This document shows positions 1-5,663 of a DNA stretch of 10,238 bases, piece after piece (the stretch's first letter is position 1; every line of letters begins with the position of its first letter). The notes beneath the pieces were generated by a model. It did no database searches. It saw nothing but the letters and a program-made list of their open reading frames with translations, and was not told the origin of the DNA. The stretch is from Bryobacterales bacterium (GTDB taxonomy: Bacteria; Acidobacteriota; Terriglobia; Bryobacterales; Bryobacteraceae): contig JAEUQE010000278.1 in assembly GCA_016789785.1 (NCBI GenBank), positions 1 through 10,238 of the forward strand, read 5' to 3'. The translations under genes and the position numbers were made by a program.

Positions 1-1968
1 ACGGTGAACGGTTGGACCTCACAGGCGCCGCTGTGGCGGCCGGCTGCGGAGGGGGCAGACCCCCAAATCAGCCCGGAAGGCAGGATTTACAGGCTTTCCG
101 AGATGGATGCCGCGAGTCTTCCGGTCTTTCGTGACGAAGGCGCACCGGATGCGCCGTCCACTGTACTCATGCGGGTAGCGAACGCATCGGTCGCAATGAG
201 ATTACATTTCGAGGATTTTCGGCTTCCTGAAGGATCACGATTGTATGTCTATGGGCTGGATGCGGATGGGACTTTGGTATCTACCCATGGCCCTTACTTA
301 CTGGCCGGACCAATGGCCTCCGGCGAATTCTGGACACGGGCCGTCGCGGGAAAAACAATTGTCATCGAACTGCACACCAACGATTTCGACGCCACCCTGC
401 CGTTCCGTTTGGAGGACGTTGCCGAAGTGGATGCGATCGAAGAGAGCGCGGAACTCGATAGCCGGCCGGACGTCGAAATCCGGACTTCGTGGTTCCGGGG
501 CAGCGCCGTCCAGCACCACGTGGTGGATGGCATGGCGATCTGGGAGGGCGATATCCTCCTCGGCCGCGCCGAGGAGTTGGAACGCGCTGGCAAGCCGGGC
601 GAGGAACGGTTTGCCGGTGCGGTTTCAGGCAGTTCCTACCGGTGGCCCAATGGCATCGTGCCCTACACCATCCACCCCTCGCTGCCCAATCAGTCGCGCA
701 TCACCGCGGCCATCAGTCACTGGAATACCAGTCTTGCGCCGAATGTGAAACTGGTTCCGCGGACGAACGAAACTTACTACATTACTTTTGTGCCCGCCTC
801 GCCGACCACATGCTCTTCCTATCTCGGCATGGTGCGGATGGCCGGGCAGCCGGTGAATATCGGCGACTACTGTTCCACCGGGAACGTGATTCACGAGATC
901 GGGCATGCCATTGGCCTCTACCACGAGCACACCCGGTCCGATCGCGATGGCTACGTGCGGATTCGCACGGAGAACATCCAGAGTTCCGCGTCGTATAACT
1001 TTGGCAAGCAGGCGAGCACGAACTTCGGCAACTACGACTACAACTCGATCATGCACTATAGCGCGTACGCGTTCTCGTCGAATGGACAGCCGACCATCGA
1101 GACCATTCCCGCCGGCATTGCCATTGGCCAGCGGAACACGCTCTCCACGGGTGACGTTGCGGGGGTGAGGGGTATGTACCCGCAGACGGGCACCACCACT
1201 GTTCCTCCCGCCACTGTTCCTCCCACCACTCCGCCCCCGGTTCCACCGCCGCCGACCGCTTCCACGGTTGCGATCTCTTTCACCTCCGCTCCGGCGGGCC
1301 GCACAGTCCAAGTGGACAACGCTGCTACGCTGACGCCGAAGACACTCCAGTGGCAGGCCGGATCGGCGCACACAATTTCCGCGCCAAACACGACGGAGAA
1401 CGGAGCGCGCTACGTCTTCCGCCAGTGGAGTGACGGCGGCGCGCAGACGCACACCATCACAACGCCGGCATCCGCGCGCACTTACACCGCAACTTACAAC
1501 GTTCTCTACAATCTCGTGGCCAACGCTTCGGCGGGTGGAAGGGTTGCCGTGAATCCGGCGGCTTCGGATGGTTACTATCCCGCCAACAGCACCGTCGCCC
1601 TCACCGCCACGCCCAACGCCAACTACTGCTTCACTTCGTGGACCGGTGTGATGCCGGTCGCCAGTTCCGCAATTGCCGTTGCACTCAGCAGGCCAGCCAC
1701 CATTACGGCCAACTTCCAGGTGGGCTCCATCACGGCTCCATCTTCCATCACGGTGCCGGCCGCGGGCGGCGCGGCGACTGTGAACATCTCCGCCACCAGT
1801 GGCTGTTTGTGGCGCGCGGCAAGCTACGCAAGTTGGATCAAAGTGGAGAACGCCACCGGAACTACTTCCGCGGCACTTCGGCTGCAGGTGGAGCGGAACC
1901 CCAGCACGACGGTGCGCCGCATTGGCTACCTGCTGCTCAACTCGCAGTTGATCGTCGTGACGCAGTAA
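1..1968 (+). CDS. Astacin-family (M12A) zinc metalloprotease with InlB-like repeats and C-terminal BACON domain; 5' end outside the window
   Basis: A zinc endopeptidase, probably secreted or displayed on the cell surface. Residues are counted from the GTG at 4. The frame is open to the window edge and no signal peptide is visible, so the true start is probably upstream. Residues about 55-138 form a beta-rich N-terminal domain of a kind I associate with secreted bacterial peptidases. The catalytic domain spans about 212-393. It has the astacin signature HEIGHAIGLYHEHTRSDRD (His297, Glu298, His301, His307) and the Met-turn SIMHY (Met350, Tyr352). A Pro/Thr linker lies at about 395-419. Two repeat modules of the bacterial/InlB B-repeat type follow (about 420-500 and 503-573). 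A BACON-like domain (about 574-654) ends in the usual V-V-T-Q. BACON domains are thought to bind carbohydrate or host surfaces, so the tail may tether the protease to polymer; this is inferred. pdxH begins 59 bases downstream on the same strand. The protease family is certain; the substrate is unknown. Confidence 0.9.
   Translation, partial: TVNGWTSQAPLWRPAAEGADPQISPEGRIYRLSEMDAASLPVFRDEGAPDAPSTVLMRVANASVAMRLHFEDFRLPEGSRLYVYGLDADGTLVSTHGPYLLAGPMASGEFWTRAVAGKTIVIELHTNDFDATLPFRLEDVAEVDAIEESAELDSRPDVEIRTSWFRGSAVQHHVVDGMAIWEGDILLGRAEELERAGKPGEERFAGAVSGSSYRWPNGIVPYTIHPSLPNQSRITAAISHWNTSLAPNVKLVPRTNETYYITFVPASPTTCSSYLGMVRMAGQPVNIGDYCSTGNVIHEIGHAIGLYHEHTRSDRDGYVRIRTENIQSSASYNFGKQASTNFGNYDYNSIMHYSAYAFSSNGQPTIETIPAGIAIGQRNTLSTGDVAGVRGMYPQTGTTTVPPATVPPTTPPPVPPPPTASTVAISFTSAPAGRTVQVDNAATLTPKTLQWQAGSAHTISAPNTTENGARYVFRQWSDGGAQTHTITTPASARTYTATYNVLYNLVANASAGGRVAVNPAASDGYYPANSTVALTATPNANYCFTSWTGVMPVASSAIAVALSRPATITANFQVGSITAPSSITVPAAGGAATVNISATSGCLWRAASYASWIKVENATGTTSAALRLQVERNPSTTVRRIGYLLLNSQLIVVTQ
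1198..1227 (+). repeat. Two-copy 15-bp tandem repeat in the protease linker
   Basis: Two adjacent 15-base units, ACTGTTCCTCCCGCC and ACTGTTCCTCCCACC, differ by one base and encode T-V-P-P-A and T-V-P-P-T. They lie in the Pro/Thr linker between the catalytic domain and the repeat domains. Such linkers often vary in length by slippage. This is a minor coding repeat. Confidence 0.7.
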
Positions 1969-2027
1969 TCGCTGCTTACTCACAACGATTTTCCGGCGGC
2001 CCGCAGGCTCGCGTCATCAGTAACCTT

Positions 2028-2669
2028 GTGAATGTGGCTGATCTGAGACTCGAGTACGCGCTGCAGACCTTGGACGAGACCAGCGTTGACCCGGACCCGG
2101 TCCGGCAGTTTGAAGAGTGGCTGGCTGCCGCTATGAAGGCGGGAATCAAAGAGCCTACCGCCATGGCGTTAGCCACCGCTTCACCGGATGGGGTTCCATC
2201 CTGCCGCATGGTGTTATTGAAGGGCGTGGATGCCTCCGGCTTCCAGTTCTTCACCAATTACGAGAGCCGCAAGGGGCGCGAACTGTCCTCAAACCCCCAT
2301 GCGGCTCTCGTGTTCTTCTGGGCCGAACTGGAGCGGCAGGTGCGCATCACGGGCACTGTCTCCCGCATCAGCCGGGAAGAAAGCGAGGCCTACTTCCAGA
2401 CCCGCCCGCTGCGGAGCCGGTTGGGCGCACTTGCTTCCCGCCAGAGCTGGATGCTCGGGAGCCGGGAAGAATTGGAGCGGGGCATGGCCGCTCTTGAGGC
2501 GGAATTCCAAGACGGCGCCCAAGTGCCAATGCCGGACGATTGGGGCGGTTACCGGCTTGCTCCTGATTCCATAGAGTTCTGGCAAGGCCGTCGCAGCCGG
2601 CTGCATGATCGCCTTTTGTACGCCCGCGAAGCGAGTGGCTGCTGGACTATCGCCAGACTTTCGCCCTGA
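2028..2669 (+). CDS. pdxH: Pyridoxamine/pyridoxine 5'-phosphate oxidase (PdxH)
   Basis: An FMN-dependent cytoplasmic oxidase that makes pyridoxal 5'-phosphate from pyridoxine or pyridoxamine 5'-phosphate using O2, the last step of PLP synthesis and salvage. The protein has 213 residues, close to the 218 of the E. coli enzyme. The FMN-binding segment RMVLLKG is at 60-66. TNYESRKG and LERQVRI follow at the expected spacing. The family signature IEFWQGRRSRLHDR is at 182-195, with Arg191 and His193 matching the substrate-binding Arg197 and His199 of E. coli. The C-terminus W-T-I-A-R-L-S-P matches the usual W-K-I-x-R-L-x-P. The start is a GTG at 2028; a second GTG at 2034 is possible. The frame stays open upstream, inside the protease gene, but family similarity begins only at D-L-R-L-E-Y. 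No strong ribosome-binding site is visible. It may be co-transcribed with the protease. Confidence 0.96.
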   Translation: MNVADLRLEYALQTLDETSVDPDPVRQFEEWLAAAMKAGIKEPTAMALATASPDGVPSCRMVLLKGVDASGFQFFTNYESRKGRELSSNPHAALVFFWAELERQVRITGTVSRISREESEAYFQTRPLRSRLGALASRQSWMLGSREELERGMAALEAEFQDGAQVPMPDDWGGYRLAPDSIEFWQGRRSRLHDRLLYAREASGCWTIARLSP

Positions 2670-2715
2670 AGCGCTGGGCGATCGATTGCAGATGTGTGTC
2701 GAAATGACTCAAGGT

Positions 2716-2735
2716 GTGTCAGTTTGTCTTGACAC
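2716..2735. promoter_or_regulatory. Small palindrome overlapping the -35 of the M23 gene promoter; possible operator
   Basis: GTGTCA at 2716-2721 and TGACAC at 2730-2735 form a perfect 6-bp inverted repeat with an 8-base spacer. The right arm shares five bases with the TTGACA candidate -35. GTGTGTC also occurs twice, at 2694-2700 and 2714-2720, exactly 20 bases apart. This could be a binding site for a dimeric regulator, or a stem behind pdxH; no T-run follows, so a terminator is less likely. Confidence 0.35.
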
Positions 2736-2758
2736 CCCCGCTGTTTCCCTGATACCTT
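2729..2758 (+). promoter_or_regulatory. Candidate sigma-70 promoter for the M23 peptidase gene
   Basis: A perfect TTGACA (2729-2734) is followed after 18 bases by TACCTT (2753-2758). The latter is a weak -10 hexamer but is preceded by TG at 2750-2751, giving the extended -10 form TGnTAnnnT. Transcription would start near 2765, leaving a leader of about 27 bases before the ATG at 2792. It sits in the only gap upstream of that gene. Confidence 0.5.
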
Positions 2759-2791
2759 AGGTGGGTTAATCCCAGGGTCGCAGCAGTTTTC

Positions 2792-3673
2792 ATGAAGCAG
2801 CAATACTTCATCGTAGTACTCGCTCACTCCATCCATGGACGTCTCCGTCGCATCCACGTCCCATACAGCGCTCTGTATGCGGTTTTGGCTCTTGCGCTGC
2901 TGGGCTGTTTTTCCTTGTTTGGCATGGTGTCGAGCTACCTTCGCATGGCCTGGAAGGTGGCCAACTACAACACGCTCCGGCAGGAAGTGGATTCGCTCCG
3001 CGTTAAGTACCAGAATCTGGAGAAGTCGGCGAACCAAACCAACCAGCAACTCGCCACTCTTCAGTTGTTCGCCAGTGAGGTAACCGCGGCCTATGGCCTC
3101 AAACGCCAACTCGAGGGCCCGGACGATATCGTGGAAGAGGGACGCTTGGTGCCGACACTGCATCAGACCCTCGCTGAGTACGATTTTCTAAAGAGCACGC
3201 GCATCGGGCGGCATACTCGCAATACTACTTTGTTCGTCAACACTCGCCCCGCGTTGTGGCCTTTGGAAGGCCGGTTGTTGAGCTCTTTCGGCACGCGTCA
3301 GGATCCGTTCAGCGGAATGGGCGGGTTCCACGCAGGCGTCGACATTTCCGCGCCGACTGGTACCCCGGTCCGTGCGGCCGCCGACGGCGTGGTGGAATTC
3401 GCGGGATGGAACTCAGGCTATGGCAAGCTTCTCGTAGTTCAGCATCCGGGCGGAGTGGAGACGTACTATGCTCACCTTTCGCGGTTCGCGGTCATTCCCG
3501 GACAGGAAGTGCGAATGGGCGAGGTGGTAGCGTTCTCCGGTTCAACGGGTCGGTCCACTGCCCCGCACCTGCACTACGAAGTGCGAGACCACGGTAGCCC
3601 GATCAACCCGTACAAGTTCCTGCGGAACTCAGCCTACGCGCTGGCGGCGCCGAAAAAGGATTTTCCCTTCTAG
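2792..3673 (+). CDS. Membrane-anchored M23 family (LytM-type) peptidoglycan endopeptidase
   Basis: A zinc metallopeptidase that probably cuts cross-links in periplasmic peptidoglycan. The 293-residue protein starts with a short basic cytoplasmic segment and one hydrophobic helix (about 25-46). A heptad-like, coiled-coil-prone stretch (about 55-90) and a linker precede the M23 domain (about 150-285). The zinc ligands by comparison with LytM are His180 and Asp184 (FHAGVDIS) and His261 of the HLH motif. His259 and His228 (YAHL) match the catalytic histidines. All key residues are present, so an active enzyme is expected rather than a degenerate activator such as EnvC or NlpD. The single helix plus coiled coil resembles MepM-like or divisome-linked M23 proteins. 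The ATG start fits the membrane anchor; the ribosome-binding site is weak (AGGG, 14 bases upstream). A promoter candidate lies just upstream. The exact cell-cycle role cannot be read from the sequence. Confidence 0.93.
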   Translation: MKQQYFIVVLAHSIHGRLRRIHVPYSALYAVLALALLGCFSLFGMVSSYLRMAWKVANYNTLRQEVDSLRVKYQNLEKSANQTNQQLATLQLFASEVTAAYGLKRQLEGPDDIVEEGRLVPTLHQTLAEYDFLKSTRIGRHTRNTTLFVNTRPALWPLEGRLLSSFGTRQDPFSGMGGFHAGVDISAPTGTPVRAAADGVVEFAGWNSGYGKLLVVQHPGGVETYYAHLSRFAVIPGQEVRMGEVVAFSGSTGRSTAPHLHYEVRDHGSPINPYKFLRNSAYALAAPKKDFPF

Positions 3674-3697
3674 GCTCTCGCGGACCCAGCGGTACGG

Positions 3698-3739
3698 CCA
3701 GGAACGCCGTGCGCGGCTTGGGCCCACTCTTGTTCCTGG
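3698..3739 (+). promoter_or_regulatory. 8-bp inverted repeat between the M23 and AMP-binding genes
   Basis: CCAGGAAC (3698-3705) is perfectly complementary to GTTCCTGG (3732-3739). The 26-base loop holds a smaller stem, GCCG/CGGC (3706-3709 and 3714-3717). The left arm contains AGGA, placed like a ribosome-binding site for a GTG at 3709 that is in frame with the next gene. It may be a leader structure, an operator, or a stem behind the M23 gene. No T-run follows, so a classical terminator is doubtful. Confidence 0.45.
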
Positions 3740-3786
3740 ACCCTTTGTCGCATGAGCCGTCCCATTCGTGTGCGCCCCAGAATCAT

Positions 3787-5460
3787 ATGCCTGCTGATTT
3801 CCTCTCCCGCTGGACCCTGGAAACCTACGAATCCGAGTTCGCCGGACGCCACCGCCTCCACGACGTTCCATCCTATTGGGCCGCCCGGCAGCCGGATGCG
3901 CTGGCCTGGATCAACGCGACGCGCAGCACCCAGTGGACTTGGGCCAGGTTCGACGCGGCGGCGCGGGCATGGGCCGGTGCGTTGCAGGCACGTGGCTTTC
4001 GGAAAGGCGATTTCCTGGTCACCTCCCTCCCTCTGTTCGACGAGCACATCCTTCTCGAATACGCGTGCTTCCGCCTCGGCGTGATCCATGTGCCGCTCGA
4101 CTTGCGTCTGGCGCCACCGGAAGCGCTGCGGTGCCTTTCCGTGGTCCGGGCAAAGGGTTACGCTTATCTGGCTGGCTTGCTCGACCCGCTCGCCGCGTCC
4201 GTCCGTGAGACACTTCCATTCGTTGAGCACATCTGGGCTGTCGCCCCAGGATGGAGCATCGAAGGCCCGCCGGCTGACGAGCCGGAGATCCTACCCACCG
4301 ATTGCGCCCAGGTGATCTTCACCACTGGTTCCACCGGAACTCCCAAAGCGGCGATGCTCTCTCATCGGGGCATCACATGCCAGAACATGGGGCTCGGCGG
4401 CGCCTTCCGGTTTGGGCCCACCGAGCGGGTACTCGTGAACCTGCCTGCGTCGCACGTTGGCTGTCAGGCCGAACTGCTCATGACTTCGTTCTTCTGCGGA
4501 GCAACGGCCGTAACTCTGGAGATCTTCGATGCAGGGCTCTCGCTGAAGGCGATTGAGGAGCATCGTGTCACGCTGATCGGGCAGATTCCCGCGATGTTCC
4601 AATTGGAATGGCGGCATTCGAGCTATGCAGAACGCGATCTGTCGAGCATCGGGGCGGCGGTGTACGGTGGGCAGTCGGTACCGCCGCCGTTTCTCGGGAA
4701 GATGCGCACCATGTCGCCTCTCATCGGCACCGGGCTCGGGCTCACCGAGGCATCCGGGTTCTGCACTTACACTCCGCTGACCGGCGACGTGGATACCGTC
4801 TCCGCGAGCATCGGGTTCGCGATCCCCGCCTACCCAATGACCATTCGAGAGCCGATGACCGCCGATGGGAACGCGGGCGCCGAACTGCCCGCCGGCACGA
4901 TCGGGCATGTCTGCTTCCGTGGGCCGCAAACTTTTCTCGGCTACGTGAATGATGCCGAAGCTACCGCCCGCACCTTGTCCCGCGACGGCTACCTCTACAC
5001 TGGCGACCTCGGTGCGATGACCGGGGACGGTCTGCGTTTTGCGGGCCGTGCGAAATGGGTGATCAAGCCCGCTGGGAACCAGGTGTTTCCCGGCGACGTG
5101 GAGGACCACTTCGCCGCACTCACTGGCGAGGTGGCGAGCGTCGGCATTGTCGGCCACGAGCACCAGCTCTGGAGCGAAGCGATTGTCGCTTTCATAGAGC
5201 CCAAGCCAGGCGCCGAGTTGACCGAGGCAGCCCTGCGCAAGCACGCCCGCGGGCTGACATCGTACATGCGTCCCTTGCACTATGTGCTGGTCGAGCCCGG
5301 ACAGATGCCTCTGAATCGCGTCGCCAAGATCGACACTCGGAGGCTGCAGGAAATGGCCCGCGCCGAGGTCGCGAAGCTCCGCGAACGTGGGCGCTGGGAT
5401 GCCGGCCGTCCCGGTGCTGGCGGTCCCGACGCTGACGGTCCGGGCGAGATGACATCCTGA
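3787..5460 (+). CDS. AMP-binding (adenylate-forming) acyl-CoA synthetase/ligase-like protein
   Basis: A class I adenylate-forming enzyme, 557 residues, probably activating a carboxylic acid as acyl-AMP and passing it to CoA or another thiol. The ATP-binding P-loop FTTGSTGTPKAA lies around 178-189. GLTEASG is at 318-324, YTGDL at 404-408 and the hinge GRAKWVIK at 420-427, followed by GNQVFPGDVE. The C-terminal catalytic lysine motif NRVAKID has Lys514. All core motifs are present, so it is probably active. The C-terminus carries a short Gly/Pro/Asp-rich tail built from a 15-bp repeat. I chose the ATG at 3787 because family-like sequence begins there (MPADFLSRW). A GTG at 3709 would add 26 residues and has AGGA five bases upstream. 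There is no adjacent thiolase, dehydrogenase or carrier protein, so the substrate is unknown. It converges on lptD across a 196-base gap. Confidence 0.88.
   Translation: MPADFLSRWTLETYESEFAGRHRLHDVPSYWAARQPDALAWINATRSTQWTWARFDAAARAWAGALQARGFRKGDFLVTSLPLFDEHILLEYACFRLGVIHVPLDLRLAPPEALRCLSVVRAKGYAYLAGLLDPLAASVRETLPFVEHIWAVAPGWSIEGPPADEPEILPTDCAQVIFTTGSTGTPKAAMLSHRGITCQNMGLGGAFRFGPTERVLVNLPASHVGCQAELLMTSFFCGATAVTLEIFDAGLSLKAIEEHRVTLIGQIPAMFQLEWRHSSYAERDLSSIGAAVYGGQSVPPPFLGKMRTMSPLIGTGLGLTEASGFCTYTPLTGDVDTVSASIGFAIPAYPMTIREPMTADGNAGAELPAGTIGHVCFRGPQTFLGYVNDAEATARTLSRDGYLYTGDLGAMTGDGLRFAGRAKWVIKPAGNQVFPGDVEDHFAALTGEVASVGIVGHEHQLWSEAIVAFIEPKPGAELTEAALRKHARGLTSYMRPLHYVLVEPGQMPLNRVAKIDTRRLQEMARAEVAKLRERGRWDAGRPGAGGPDADGPGEMTS
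5404..5448 (+). repeat. Three imperfect 15-bp tandem repeats at the 3' end of the acyl-CoA synthetase gene
   Basis: The units GGCCGTCCCGGTGCT, GGCGGTCCCGACGCT and GACGGTCCGGGCGAG follow one another in frame. They encode GRPGA, GGPDA and DGPGE, residues 540-554, just before the last three residues. This looks like recent slippage or expansion of a disordered tail and lies outside the catalytic domain. Confidence 0.6.
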
Positions 5461-5475
5461 TGAGGCTCGTTCAAC

Positions 5476-5498
5476 GGACCGTGCCGCCATGGCAGTCC
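5476..5498 (+). terminator. Stem-loop just after the acyl-CoA synthetase gene; possible terminator
   Basis: GGAC and TGCC (5476-5479, 5482-5485) pair with GGCAGTCC (5491-5498), leaving a CG bulge and the loop GCCAT. The stem begins 15 bases after the stop codon. No U-tract follows, so it would be an atypical or Rho-assisted terminator. A second bulged stem (5502-5521, loop CACAA) follows at once. Confidence 0.35.
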
Positions 5499-5582
5499 AT
5501 TGCCGGCCCACAAGGCCCGGCGCCCGGAGGAGCACGGCGACCCTCAACGGGATCACGGGCCGTCGCCAGCGGCGTCGTCCAC

Positions 5583-5608
5583 GCGATCGTGTTCGCACCC
5601 TCGATCGC
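5583..5608. repeat. 7-bp inverted repeat in the convergent gap
   Basis: GCGATCG (5583-5589) and CGATCGC (5602-5608) are perfect inverted repeats separated by 12 bases. Each arm contains the self-complementary CGATCG. It is one of about six consecutive inverted repeats between the two converging genes. A larger stem, GGCGAC/GTCGCC (5536-5541 and 5562-5567), lies just before it. Function unknown. Confidence 0.4.
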
Positions 5609-5626
5609 CAGTCGGGCGAGTACATA

Positions 5627-5643
5627 ACGCCGGTCGTCGGCGT
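5627..5643 (-). terminator. Stem-loop downstream of lptD; possible terminator
   Basis: ACGCCG (5627-5632) pairs with CGGCGT (5638-5643) around a 5-base loop. On the lptD strand it lies 13 bases after the stop codon and is followed by TATGT, a poor U-tract. It is a compact GC-rich hairpin in the expected place, but only a moderate terminator candidate. Confidence 0.4.
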
Positions 5644-5646
5644 GCG

Positions 5647-5663
5647 CTTCTAGAATCTAGAAG
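5647..5663. repeat. 17-base palindrome spanning the lptD stop codon
   Basis: CTTCTAGA and TCTAGAAG flank a single central base, giving two overlapping TCTAGA hexamers. The lptD stop codon (complement of 5657-5659) is inside the right arm. As RNA it could form a 7-bp stem with a 3-base loop. It could be part of the termination region or a protein-binding site. Confidence 0.5.

Noticed and set aside
625..1983. Long minus-strand open frame (452 codons) antisense to the protease gene
   Set aside because: Its translation is rich in Arg and Gly with no domain, and it mirrors a strongly supported gene. High GC content explains the lack of stops.
1638..2027. Upstream extension of the pdxH frame into the protease gene
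   Set aside because: The sequence before the GTG at 2028 has no PdxH similarity, and starting at 2028 gives the normal family length.
4291..5625. Long minus-strand open frame (444 codons) antisense to the acyl-CoA synthetase gene
   Set aside because: No recognisable motif, while the plus strand carries all adenylation motifs; it is a shadow frame.
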